Assembly (NCBI RefSeq): GCF_026914265.1
Contig: NC_069124.1
Location: forward strand, 87,551,915-87,615,914
Direction of reading: 5' to 3'
Length of the DNA stretch: 64,000 nt
Origin: Mya arenaria
Lineage: Eukaryota > Mollusca > Bivalvia > Myida > Myidae
The notes below the pieces were generated by a model. The model was given only the letters and a program-made list of their open reading frames with translations. It did no database searches and was not told the origin of the DNA. This document shows positions 21,030 through 32,729 of the stretch, in pieces. The first letter of the stretch is position 1. The number at the start of each line of letters is the position of its first letter. The position numbers and the translations under genes were made by a program.

Positions 21030-24000
21030 TCAACACAAGTTGAACAAGTAAGCATTGTAAATATGTTAATGCTGAAGTATGTGGCATTTAGTGATGATTT
21101 ACAAATCTACCATAACCTGGTGAAATATACATACGTGTTATTTACTTATTTTGTGCATAAATACATCTTCTTCAGGTATTTTTTTTTATTTTGTGTACAG
21201 TCACTAAGTGAATAACCCCAAGGTTTTAATTTAGGTAAAGTTAAAGTTTCTTAAAAAGTCATTGATTTTTCAACAGCCATAATTCCTGGAGAGACACGGT
21301 CAAAAGGCCGTAGGCAGCAAGGCTGACAACTTAATACCAGTAGTAGATCCAGTAGCCATACGGCCTTGCAAAGGTAAATGATTTTTTTACACTGGACCTG
21401 CTGTATGATAGGAAATTATATTTGCAATCATGATACAAAGTGAATATAAATGACGTAATCACCTAGCTAAAATCATTGGCTAAATTTAGCACTTTCACGC
21501 ACTGTATGTAAACCCCATCAACCTTTGAATATATTTCCACCCAACTGTCAAAGTGAATAGACTTTGTCGATCCATATATTTCATGGTCCAAAGCATCCAC
21601 GCTACATTGACTGTTGCTTTTATTTATTTTAAATTCATAATGTTATTGTTTTTAATACTTAAAGACTTAATGAAATCTGTAGCGTGCTTGCTGAATGGGT
21701 ATTACCCGATGGCGAGGGTAAATATACAAAGTGAACAATGTCAAATTATTGGACAGCTTTGTTATCAAAAAGCTACCAGCATCTGATGAGTCTTTCCGTA
21801 CCCCCCAAAAAGAATAAGCAATCAACAAGTTCTAGTAGTCGAGTCACTCAAGATTGATACTTTTTAATATTCATAATATGTCTTAGGTGTAAATTTCAAC
21901 TTTAATTAGACAATATTATAAGGGAATAAAGCAGATATTAAAATTGCAAGTTGATTTTTCATTTTGCGAGTTGCTTCAAAAAGCACTCGCAAAATTTTGC
22001 AAGTGCTCCTCAAAGTTTAATTCGACCCTGTATTATTTGAAATAATGTCGGGCAAGTTATGTTTTTTAACCAGTTTAAAATCTACAATGTGTCTGATTTT
22101 GTTTAAGCTTATTGATAATTTCAGCAAATCTAATTTAAAATTCATTGTTCTAATTATATTTTTAAAAACAATGTGAATTAAGCTCATTATTATAAGATAA
22201 ACAAATAAATCTGTCATTGTAGTATTTCAAATATATGGCATTTTGGTATGCAATAAAATATTTTTATTCTCTATAGATTATGTCTGGATGTGGAGCAAGC
22301 AACTACTTTACAAAAATACAAGCCTGTATCTAGTTTATTCTCATGAATTATAACACATGGTTAATTGAAAACTCGCAACAACTCATATCGCTCTTTTCGA
22401 TATTGCTCTTTTCTGTGCAAATTGTTATAAATAAACAATATAAGGACGTGGAAATCAGTGCTTGAAAAGGTCGAACCAATGTTCATGGAAACTGTAGAGG
22501 CTTATATATAGAAGCATCACGTCGGCAATGATACATGATCAAACTCATTTGACAGAATATAAATGAAAGCCTAGTCGGTAACACACTTCTTGACAGACTG
22601 GTATATAGTATATAGGCGGCTAGGCCTACTTGAAATATTGTGTACTTAACACGCCTGAAGCGCTGGACATCACAGCCAATGGGAAGGTCCCTATTCATCG
22701 ACAGTTCTCAGTGTAGTGAAACTTTATCTCCAGATGTCTCCTTTGAGCATGTTGTTGCTACCATTTCTACGAAACTGACATGCTTCATCTACAAGAATCC
22801 TTCGATGAACAGTTAAGACTTTCTTTAGTGTTAATCAGTGATTTGATGATTGTGTGATATTATTTTGCAAAGTTACATTGGAAGAATTATTATTTCATTA
22901 GTCTTTGAAAACAACATTTATCTATATAGCATAAAAGTTAAGAAAGCTTAGAGAATGTATAATTATTCATCCATGAGATAGGTGTCATAAACTGTTATTC
23001 TGTTTCATTGTTTGATGGGTTTTGTGTTTTGAATTGTCATGCAATCGTCATTTCCTTATTTTTAACTGTTTTGTTTTGAGTCTTGCCAAACTGTTTAGAA
23101 TTTTGAGTACTGCCAAACTGTTAGTTTTTGAGTATTGCCAAACTGTTTAGATTTTTTAGTCTGGCTAATTGTAGATTAATATAGTACTAAGTTAAAATTG
23201 GACAGTAGCAAGGATAAATTAGGTGAGATAAGTGATAAAGCTGTTGAATCACATAAGTCAAATATACCATAAATAAAGCAATAAGCACTTGGCAGCTAAG
23301 TAATTAAATATAATATAAATAAAACAAGACTAGAAAAAAAACAATATGGATGAAACTTTGCTCAGTAGATTGACGAGATTGACAGTCATTTTTTTTTTGA
23401 AATCTTCAAAATCGTCTCTTCTTGTTATGTGGCTGCTTATTTTGATTAAATTCTCAATTTGCAGTTTGGTAATTAAATATATGCATATATTGATCTTTTA
23501 TTTGTTATTTTTGTCGCACTGATTTGTTAACCAACTCGCCATTAGTTTTTGGAAAATATTGGCAGTACAAATAAAAAAATATTTTTCAGGTTGGAAGATG
23601 GATGTCAAAGTCTCAGACAAAAGCTTCTTGAGTTAAGAAAAGATCACTTCAACAAAAACAAGCACGAGAAGAAGTAAAAAGCTATACATAGCTTATGTTT
23701 CAAATATTATATATAGAATCCGACAATAAACAAATATTGACTTGACTTGAGAAAAAACACGCTTTTAACGCAGATAAAATGGCTTAAATGTATTAATGTG
23801 CTTTTAACGCAGAAAAAAATGCGCTTTTAACAATAGGCTTAAGACATAATGCCCATAATGCTGCTTTAATGCGGATCACTGCGCATTTAACACACTTCTT
23901 TGAGAAGGGTTGTTGGCAAAGCATCTTTTTTGTGGCTGCCTGGTAATTCAATATGACTGTCAACTAAGTTTACTCTATAAGTGCTCTGTTCAAGCTGGCA

Positions 24001-24060
24001 TAACAAACCCAGACAATAAAGATTACAAATGAGTATGTTTGCTTTTTCAGGTAAAACAAT
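21030..24060. other. No gene recognised
   Basis: AT-rich sequence with no convincing coding region on either strand. It holds a threefold repeat of a roughly 30-bp 'ttgccaaactgttt' unit at 23082-23160. Near 23760-23890 there is a run of 'gcttttaacgcag' motifs. A short open stretch at 23605-23680 (LEDGCQSLRQKLLELRKDH) follows an acceptor-like 'cag' and could be a coiled-coil exon, but nothing joins to it. Confidence 0.6.
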
Positions 24061-24549
24061 AACTTTTTGACAATATCTGCTTCTACTGAGAGGGAAATGA
24101 TGTTCTTGACACTGATGAAGTGCGAGATTTAAAGGAACGGCATTGTTTGTCCGATATGTGCAACATGCAGGGAAACAAAACCTATCAAGACAAGAAGAGC
24201 AAAGAAAACAGAAAAGAACACAAAAAATGACAGTTCATATCACAAAAATGAGATGTTTTGAAGTCTTAATAGAGCCAATGAATACTGATGTGTTTAAAGG
24301 TATAACAATTAATTACAGTCATGTAAGTGACATTGCTAAATTGTTGTATAGAATATCTTAATGTTTGTCTAGTTCTAAAAGTGACATCAGTTGTTATGTT
24401 TTGATGATTCTGGGAGCAATAATCAGCTGTTAAGCAGCTTTAAGGTATCATTTTTTCTAGTCCATATATAAGTTAATATATTGTTGCGATCACATGATCA
24501 TAACATGACCCTCGAAGGTGAGCTTCTGATTGGCCATTGGAAAAACCTT

Positions 24550-25030
24550 GTATGGACACCCAGAGGACCAGCAGAGAAAGGCATTCCAGAACCAGAGCCC
24601 GAATTTCCAAGATCTAGAAAGAAACCAATCCAGATCCAGCCATCATAATAGAGTCTACCAGTTACGTCTGCCAATCAAGGGCAGTCCCCCTCACGTGGAT
24701 GTTAAGTTGGGGCTTGTGCCTTAGAATAGGCACCTGGGAGATTGTCATCTTCAGCGATTAACTCTGATCTCTCAATGGTCCCTATAAAAGAGGAGTCCTT
24801 ATTCCTTATTCAGTCAAGCACCACAGGATGGCCTTTTGCTTCAAATGATTGTAGGCTCTTGTGGGCCCATGGGTATCTTTGAGAGTATTGAGGATCCTTT
24901 GATTGTTGGGTATTCAGGATCATATAAATGATAGACACCCGGAAGACCCGCAGAGAAAGGCATTCCAGAACCAGAACCTGATCTATGAAGGTTTAGAGAG
25001 AAACGAATTTGAACCCAGCCGTCATGGATG
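24550..25030. repeat. Direct repeat of about 95 bp, two copies 382 bp apart
   Basis: The core 'agagaaaggcattccagaac' occurs at about 24573 and 24954, with similar flanks beginning 'gacacccrgargacc' and ending 'ccagccrtcat'. The second copy is open on the minus strand (24841-25080), but the first is interrupted. No family recognised. Confidence 0.65.
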
Positions 25031-25279
25031 GTTAGTTTGGATCTCAGGGTCTTCCTGTAGTTAGGGTAAAATTCAATCATATTTACAGCAGATCTGATGC
25101 AGCAAGGTTGTCCAATATGTCATAAAGCTTTTTGTTGATGATCATGTGTTATTAAAGACAAATATATGTATGGAACAAAACAGAGTATAGTGATAGTTTT
25201 ATGTTATTTGCATTTTATGACTTCTTTTCTTCAGGTCTGACTTAGACACACAAGACTGTGCTTCTATTAATAAACTTAT

Positions 25280-26129
25280 ATGGTGAAAATAAGGAAAAGT
25301 CCTGTTGGTAATTTTTCCCCGAAATTAAATGAGCATTTTACCTGTTCCCAAATGGTATATTATGTACATTTCATACCTGTACGGAAAATGACAGAAATAT
25401 TTCTGGGAAAATACAAAGAAGATGATCCAACATGTCTGACAGCGAAAATTACACAATTAACGGGGGTGGATCGATTGCTTTGTTGGATATTTGCTCCTAT
25501 GACACTGAAAATAACATTGTTCCATATCAGTCTGAACCATTCAAACAGGGATAATTTAATTGACCACAACAAAAGTTTACTAGATCTTTATGAAATTGAT
25601 GATGTAGATCGTATTGGCAACACAAAAAGGTAATCTTAAACTTCAAGTTGGTCTTGTTTATTTTAGCGGAAGAAAGACCATAAAATGTTAAAATGCAAAA
25701 TAATTATGATACAATTTCGGTTTAAGTCATTCAAGGCCATTGTTTTTATATTCTGTAATGCATGTGTCTGACTCAAGAAGGTAAATCAGCATTTGCCACA
25801 CGGTGAAATGTCTGAAAATGAATGAAATAAAGTGACAATTTAGTGATTTAATCTATTATAAATCCTTTTTTAGGTGCAGATGCAATTGCTGTATTGCTAT
25901 GTGAACAGAGCGGGAATCGGTATGCTGCTGTGGTGTTGAACAAACAAACTTTAAACTAAATGTGTTCAAGGAAGAAGGCCATGACATTGAATGTATAACA
26001 GACCATCTTGGGTTTGGCACTGTGTGCCTAGACCTCTATGAGCTAGAGACCGCGTATTACCAGGACAGACAGCAGTATGGAGTGCCGCAACAAGAAGATA
26101 ATGACTTAGTCTTAGTTATAAAGAAATAA
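25280..26129 (+). pseudogene. P2X7 intracellular (ballast/ZCI-like) domain gene fragment
   Basis: Two exons join in phase: one ending at 25629 (donor AG|GTAATC) and one from 25874 (acceptor ttttttag) to the TAA at 26127-26129. The second reads RCRCNCCIAM, then an in-frame TGA, then TERESVCCCG, ECITDHLGFGTVCLDLYELETAYY and a charged tail. The Cys spacing and the 'CIT...F...vL..ayy' block match the cysteine-rich intracellular domain of P2X7 receptors. In invertebrates that domain also exists without the channel. Nothing upstream resembles a P2X channel; the first exon (25280-25629) is not recognised. The TGA at the usual 'MPT' position suggests a pseudogene. It is followed 530 bp later by a YqaJ-type transposon gene on the same strand. 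Confidence 0.55.
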
Positions 26130-26657
26130 TAAATGTATTTGGTTAGAAGTTCCTTTATGTTCTGTCAGTATTTAGAATGCTTGCACAAGATATTCTTAGA
26201 ACTTCATTATGTTTCAGTCAGTGGGAAAGAGATGGTGTTAGGGATATTTGGGAAGAGAGGTGCATATTGTACTTCCATAATGTGCAGTTGGAAGAATTTG
26301 GACACAGTTTCAATCACGGCAGTATCAGGGATTTCGGGACTCCTAGGCAATCATGAAAGATGTTTGTGACATAATGTTGTTACTTTTGTGTCATGTTTTG
26401 ATTGTAGTATTCCTATTTATACATATTGCTATATAACAGACAAAATATTTGGAGTTGTAGTTTTTTTTTATTTCTATGGTTGCTTTTAGTGTCACTGGTT
26501 TTCTGTCTAGTCAATTGATATTAAATATATATATTTTTTTTGCAAAGCCTTTGGCTTTTGCATGTATAGGCCTAATCCAAAACTAGGTTGTCTCCCTTGG
26601 CAAATCATCGGTAACGTCCCCTGATTATGACTAATTCTACTTCCGGGGACTCGTAAA

Positions 26658-29146
26658 ACGAAAAGGGCGGACGACGACAGGATAGCAAATGCGTGTAGAA
26701 ATGACACATTAGACTGTTGTAAAGTTGATGAATTGCAAAAGTATTTTCGCAGTGTTGGACAGTATGTATCGGGAAATAAACCTGAATTAATCGCTCGAGT
26801 GAAGGGAGCATATAAACTGGGACTTGGGAATGTTAATGATTTACAAGAATCGGATCGATCTGCATTCCTGAGGAAAGAAAATGAACGGTTGCAGACTCCA
26901 ATAGGGGGGAAGATGACTCATCCATCGTGTATCGACAGTTGGAGTGATGATGTGTCGTTGATTCCGGATATGACTGAGAAGGACATTTATAATTATTTCG
27001 TGTACAAGCTAACCACCAAACGTCAGTTGAAGTCAAAGGTCATGTACGAGGATGGGCACATACACCACGTCCAGGTAAATATTCAGAAGACATGAAGAAA
27101 CTTAGTTAGTTAAATAAATAAATTACATCATATTGAATGGAAATGTAAAAAAAACCTGTACCTCTTATATATAGTTATGCTAGCTTTGGTAATACTGGCA
27201 AATGTCACACAATACGTCAAGTGAATATTAGGGTAAAAATAGAAAAGTTATACAAGTAATATGAGTTTATGGTCTTCGTGGTTAAATAAACTCAGATAAC
27301 AGTGTCTGCCAATGGTTTTCATGTCCAACAATAAATTTATTAATATTCTTACTTCTGTAAATTATTCCCATGAAAGTATTGGTATTTTAAATTGTTAAAT
27401 TTGTCGTTAAAATACAGTGTGTCGAAGATGGTTAAAGAATTTGATAATAAATTAAACCTAATTGCGAAAAATGTGTGTTCTTATTTTTTAAAGCTGCACT
27501 CTCACAGATGTTCCGTTTTTACAACTTTTTTTATTTTTTGTCTTGGAAAGAGCAAATTGTTGCATAAATATCTGTAAACCAATGATAATAGATTGTTGAC
27601 AAAAGATCAGATCGCAGGTTTTAGAAAAATGCATAAAACATCAATTTTTTAACTGAAATATAAAAATCTGTGACCTTATTTTTGTCAGCAGTCTTATGTA
27701 ACTGGTTTCCATGCATTTTTGCAAAAATTGGCTTGTTCCAAGACAAAAATTAAAACAGCAGCCTAAATGTTCAATCTGTGGGAGTGCAACTTTAAAAAAA
27801 TTGTAGCGTTATTAATAACAGTGTTTTTATTTTCTAGCTTTGATTATTGTTTTAATAATTGTTCTTCAGGTTAACAACCCAGATGAAAACGAGAGTCACT
27901 GCTTCGTTAGATGCAAGGCGATTCCATCAATGCCTTCAACAAACCAGAAACAGTGTCCTGACTATGATGTATGGGTGATGCTTTCAAAGATGACTCATTG
28001 CATAAATTCTGCTGAATGCAGTTGCACTGCAGGGTATGTTCAATTTTCTACTTGTAAAACATAACATGATATTCATATTTTGGTTAGATATATTATAATT
28101 AAAACTGAGAAAATATAATAGTTTTCCAAAATCTGCAGGCTGGGAAATGGAAAAAGTTAACACCCCACATTCCGGGGACATCCTAGGTAAAGCCTTTTCC
28201 AGCAATTTTCAGCCCAAAAACAAATCCACCGCCTTCACTCGGCCGTGTGGCAACCTAGAAGGTAAAAACACCACCCATTTTCCCCACTGTCCCAGGTTTT
28301 CCCCTGGAGCTTGGGGGCTGTGATTACAAATGGCTGGTGCATTACCTAACAGTGATTTATTTCCAAGTAAATTTTCTATCAGACTACATTTTCTATGTTT
28401 CAGGAAAGGCGAAGGCTGCAACCACATAGCTGCCCTCCTGTATGGCATTGCAGACATAACAGAGAAGAAGAAAGATGGTAAACTTGCACCAACATCAGTG
28501 AAATGTAAATGGAACAATCCTAGGAAATGGAAATTAACCCCAAAAAGTCTCAGGACCTTACATTTCAAAAGGTGATTCATGGGAAGCAAAGTGTAATTAA
28601 AAAGCTGTCCGTGCCAGTTTTCAATATACAGAAGCCAGTTGATGTGGACAAGTTTAAGGACAAACTTCTTGGCATGGGTGCAAATGCTGGGTGGCTGAAG
28701 AACTTCGAAGTGAAAACTGACTCCATCTCAATTCCAAAACTGAACGAAATTAATTTTAACTTTAGTGATGGTGTAAACCTTAAAGACCCAAAACAAAATG
28801 ATTTCTTTAATTCATACTTTAAATCAATGCAGATCACAGAATTTGATTGCATGACAATTGAGTGTCTAACGAGAAGCCAAGGCCAGTCCGATTTGTGGGC
28901 ACTAGCAAGGAAGAAGAGATTGATGGCATCAAACTTTAGGCGCATATGCAAACAAAAAAACACAACGGAACCAGATTCTGTTCTAAAAGACCTGCTAAAG
29001 TACAGGACATTTGATACCATATACACAAAGTATGGACGTAACCATGAGAGTGTGGTGAGGAGAACATATGAAAAAAATATGAGAAAATCCCATCCAGGAT
29101 TAAGTGCCAAGAAATGCGGCCTGCTTGTTAGCAACGATTATGTATA
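26658..29146 (+). pseudogene. SAP-SWIM-YqaJ protein pseudogene of ISL2EU type
   Basis: Three exons join in phase: about 26658-27074, 27870-28033 and 28404-29146. Exon 1 encodes a SAP-like motif (DELQKYFRSVGQYVSGNKPE). The split SWIM zinc finger is ECSCTAG in exon 2 plus GCNHIAALLYGI in exon 3 (CxC...CxH). A YqaJ-like domain follows with SDLWALARKKRLMASNFRRI and YGRNHESVVRRTY. Such SWIM-YqaJ proteins are the second gene of ISL2EU transposons, and a matching transposase pseudogene lies at 5-7 kb. Lesions: no in-frame ATG (ACG at 26658 sits where one would be expected), a 1-nt deletion near 28540 and a stop at 29145 before the catalytic ASPDG box. Intron 1 contains a MITE. Confidence 0.7.
27488..27797. 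mobile_element. MITE of about 305 bp in intron 1 of the YqaJ pseudogene
   Basis: The left end 'aaagctgcactctcacagat' and the right end 'atctgtgggagtgcaacttt' are inverted repeats of about 20 bp with two mismatches. The interior 'ttttttgtcttgga' is mirrored by 'tccaagacaaaaa'. It matches my recollection of a very common bivalve MITE. Flanking TTTAAA-like sequence prevents a clean target-site call. Confidence 0.75.
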
Positions 29147-29454
29147 ACTAGAAACAAAGTATAATGTAACCAGTCTGTACAGGAACAGTGAACCCCTAAA
29201 AATCTCAACGTCCAAGCCATGTCTGGACAACTTAAAGGTGAGCTGTAACGCCAAAGGCCACCAGGTGACCAGTACACCAATTTCGCCAATCAAATACGTA
29301 AATTTGTCTAGACCAGTTATTCGCTGTAGTATTTCTGAATGCAATGAACATCCTACGAAAAGATTATGCATTCCAGGCTTATATCCAGACCTGTTTCGGT
29401 GCAAACGTAAGGAATATCAGCATAAAGAGCACTTTCACAGGCAGCATTTTGGCT

Positions 29455-29579
29455 TCTAGATTGTCCTTTCAACTTTACAGGAACTTTTGAACTTTGTGAA
29501 TGCACACTGTCGTTTGCAATCTCCCGCCACACTGTCTTTTGCAATCTCCCGGAGCATCAACGATTAGGGACAATCTAGA
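29455..29579. repeat. 125-bp segment bounded by a perfect 12-bp inverted repeat
   Basis: tctagattgtcc at 29455-29466 and its exact reverse complement at 29568-29579 enclose two tandem copies of a 'cactgtcktttgcaatctccc' unit (about 29505-29551). It lies just after the recognisable end of the YqaJ pseudogene and could be a terminal structure of that element or a small foldback repeat. Confidence 0.6.
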
Positions 29580-30299
29580 CCTTGGCATGCGGAATTTTGG
29601 AGCGGTTTTGGGAATACATTTGCAAGATTAGATTATTAAACTCCGTTATTCAAATAATCCATAATAATATAATATTGAATAACTTTAATCAAAAAATATT
29701 TTTGTTAAAATTATAAACGTCTTACGATATACCATATACCGATTTTCAACTGCCGTTTTAACCCGTATATAATCGATCAATATGATGCGAGTAACATCCC
29801 TTTCTACATAAATCTAAACAAACTCTCCGCTTGAAATCGACCTCAGAAAAAAAGTTCAAAAAATTGTTACTGGGTATTATATGCAGGCATTTCTTTGCAT
29901 CAGAATCTGAGGGGAAAAAATGTGTCTAATACCCAGTCATTTACGGTACTGGACCCTACAGATGGGACAACTTGAGTGGGCTCTGAAGGAAGTGAGACCA
30001 CACCATGTTGTTGTGATCCACAGCAGACCCATGGCGCAAACAGTAACTCATGGAATAGAGGTGCTCTCCATGCTCTTACCTAAATTGAAGGGGGTTATTC
30101 TAAAAAAATATATATGTTCACTGTTACACAGGTTCCCCTGTGACAATGACACTTATAATTCAAACCGTTGTGAAAACTTCTTATCAGATGCTGAAAAAAC
30201 TATTGAAATTAAATGATTTTAACATACGAACATATCGCTTTGAATCGCAGCAAAATACAGAAAACCAGAATTCCAAATCTGAGGGGGAAACAGATGAAG

Positions 30300-30560
30300 A
30301 AAAATTAGCTAGATGATGGTATTCTTGAAATGTTTTGCAACGTTGACTGGTGCCTATGTGATCAATGTTTAGAAATGGTATAAGAGATTGAATATTTATG
30401 TTATTGTGTATTAGTTGCAGTTAATGACAAGCAGTATAGCGAACAAATTCAGCTTCATTGCCACTCAAAGTTCTCTACTTTCCGTCTGGATCAAGATGTT
30501 TTGAGAGTAGCAGCCATAACTGTATCTATAATGATAGCTGATAATGATGGGAACATTTCT
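30300..30560 (+). pseudogene. Second P2X7-ballast-like domain remnant
   Basis: The reading CNVDWCLCDQCLEM at 30335-30378 stops at a 'gtataag' donor-like site. It resumes after a 'tgtattagttgcag' acceptor-like site with EQIQLHCHSKFSTFRLDQ and DVLRVAAIT. The first part fits the 'WC.C..C..M' start of the P2X7 intracellular Cys-rich domain and the second its 'C..h..F...cl...vL..A...l' continuation. It is shorter and more decayed than the copy at 25.9 kb. Nothing channel-like lies upstream. An open segment at 29930-30216 (GQLEWALKEVRPHHVVVIHS) directly before it is not recognised. Confidence 0.35.
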
Positions 30561-31248
30561 ACCAGTGCCAGTAACTGAGACATATGTTGAAAATAATAAT
30601 TAAATTTATCATTGAAAATTATACCAGGTGGTGTTATGTATTTCTTATTATGAAATGCAACAAAAATAATAATCACAATTTATTTGCACCGTTTAGTCGT
30701 TTACATTTATAAATGTCATGCGGAACAATAACAAAAATTATTTCCTAATGGAAATATTTTCATTAAGAATTAAATGTTTTCTACAACCTAGATATGGGGA
30801 AGCACAAGTGGTTGCCCAGAAATCATTATGCGGAAAGCTCAGGTCATCCGATAACTTGACCATGTGACTAGCCTAGAACATTCTTTTCTCTCTAGCCTTT
30901 GAGGGAGCAACATGTGGAAAAAATATCGGAAAAAAAATGATCTAGTTTAAAGTTAAGTTTATGAAAATGCCAGGACGGGGGAGAGGTGTTAAGAGGAGGA
31001 TGTCAAGACAAGCAGATGTGGAGCCTGACAATGACCTAAGCAGCCAGCTCAACAATGTGTCGAAAGGTAAAAATGTTGTTGAGTTTAGAGAGATTCTACA
31101 AATAGGAGTAAATTTCTTAGAAAAAAATTCAAAGAAAATGATCAAATTGATGCAAAAAGAGCATCTGTGCAATATACAAGTTTTGACGAGCTGTCAAAAT
31201 GATACACAACTTGGGCAGGAATTGTAAGATTTGTATAGTTTACATAAA

Positions 31249-31612
31249 CAAGAGGCCCAAAAGGGCCTATGCTCTACTGGCATGGCTTTTGTGGTCATAT
31301 CAATCCAGAGCATGTATGTATGGGTAAAAGGCAACAGACATATAGTTTATGTTTTTGTTTCATGAGTTATCGTCCGGAAACAATTTTTCTATTTTTAGTA
31401 ACAGTGACCTTGACCTTGGCCCCACCAGCCCCAATATCGAACTTGACCTGTATCTTCTGATGTTACACCTGTGTACCAAAAATTTTTCAAATCTGTCTAG
31501 CCTTTCATGAGTTATCGTCCGGAAACCATGAAAACCGACAGACCGACCGACCGACCGACCGACAAGCTCACTCCTATATACCCCCTCAAACTTCATTTGT
31601 GGGGGTATAATG
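31249..31612 (+). mobile_element. Dispersed repeat ending in a hairpin
   Basis: It begins 'caagaggcccaaaagggcct' and contains 'gtgaccttgaccttggcccc'. A (gacc)n run follows at 31540-31562 and it ends in a perfect 9-bp inverted repeat (31577-31585 with 31601-31609). The layout parallels the repeat at 1-370: a 'gaccttgacc' core, a tetranucleotide run, then a terminal C-rich hairpin. Similar elements are widespread in bivalve genomes as I recall them. Its transposition mechanism is unknown to me. Confidence 0.65.
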
Positions 31613-31619
31613 AAATTCA

Positions 31620-32350
31620 ACTTAACTGTGAAAACAGGTGTGACCCAATCTGAATTGACGGCTTTGACTATTGCCAATATGAATAGATTATATTATGTTC
31701 TTACGAGAGGCAGCGTAATTCATTGAGACACTAAAACTTCAGCACGTTGTGTTGAGTATTAAAACTTTAAGATTATAAATAACAAACTCCAAACTACTTA
31801 TTGTAACGGGTGCAAATTTAATTATGTGTAACCTTTAAGTTTTGGTGAGCAAATTTGGTAATGAGCTTTACCTCACATCCGGCATCTTCCTTTTCGACAA
31901 CACATCTTTAAACAAAATTACAACTTTAAATCTTTAAAATATCCAACTGGCTATACTTATTATAGTTAAAATATTATTACGAACATTACATCAGACAGAA
32001 GTCTTTAGCAGCACACCCCTAACCCTGTGAGAAAGAGGTGGACCCTCGGTAGTCGAGAGGAGCTTATCCTCTGACAGGAAACCTACATATCAGCATTACC
32101 ATTGAACTGTTAATCAATAGAAATAAATAGTGAACCATCATCAATAATCGTTTACCATACCCCTACTCTGACAAGTCACATTATTCAAACAGGTTTTTCA
32201 TTACGTATTATATTGGTTTACGTGTATCTCTTGTAAAAAAATTCCTTGCATGCAGGTTTGCATCTTGTGGTCAGTGAATGAACGAATTTGGCTCATAAAT
32301 TGGTGGCTGTAACCTAAAAATCAGGAAACACCTGCTTTTTATTTGAAAAT
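31620..32350. other. No gene recognised
   Basis: No coding frame with recognisable domains, and no repeat boundaries could be fixed. A short lysine-rich ORF at 30961-31227, before the preceding repeat, is also unrecognised and probably spurious. Confidence 0.5.
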
Positions 32351-32356
32351 CAATAA

Positions 32357-32723
32357 GTGCCCCATGGCAAAAATCTGTCACTTGTGAATGCAAATGAACT
32401 AAGGCGCTCATTTCACCAATTTAAGAATGTGATGAACAAAAACCGAGACCCGAGTTTGACAGAATTTTGCATCTATGTTATTTATGACTATAAAGATGCA
32501 TATCCGACTTTAAGAAACATTAGCTTCAGTCTTGGGTTCACGCCCTTTGACATCAGTGCCATGTTCACGGGGGTTTTCACTACAAAATAGGCATCATACA
32601 GCAAGTTCCTGCAGGCATACAGTTGATAATGTGCAGAACAGAATGGAGTACTATTGTAAGCAAATGCCCAAGCCAGAGAAAAATCTTGTCATATCAAAAG
32701 TTGCTGAAGCATTTAGGCCTTAG
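32357..32723 (+). pseudogene. hAT transposase C-terminal dimerisation domain fragment
   Basis: One frame gives DAYPTLRNISFSLGFT (to about 32530). After a frameshift the next gives TSVPCSRGFSLQNRHHTA with a short tail ending at 32723. The pattern 'YP.L...a...l..PvtSv.cERgFS.qnrikt..R..l' is the hAT C-terminal dimerisation (Dimer_Tnp_hAT) signature; here the usual CERGFS is CSRGFS. The catalytic domain is not visible upstream. The C-rich stretch near 33760-33850 may be part of the same decayed element, which I cannot confirm. Confidence 0.65.
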
Positions 32724-32729
32724 ACTTCA

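Noticed and set aside
24143-24361. Short frame with Cys-x2-Cys-like text near 24150 considered as a zinc finger exon
   Set aside because: Cysteine spacing is split between frames, no consistent splice sites were found, and the rest of a RING or similar domain is absent.
28577-29134. 185-codon minus-strand frame
   Set aside because: Antisense to the YqaJ exon, whose plus-strand reading carries the family motifs.
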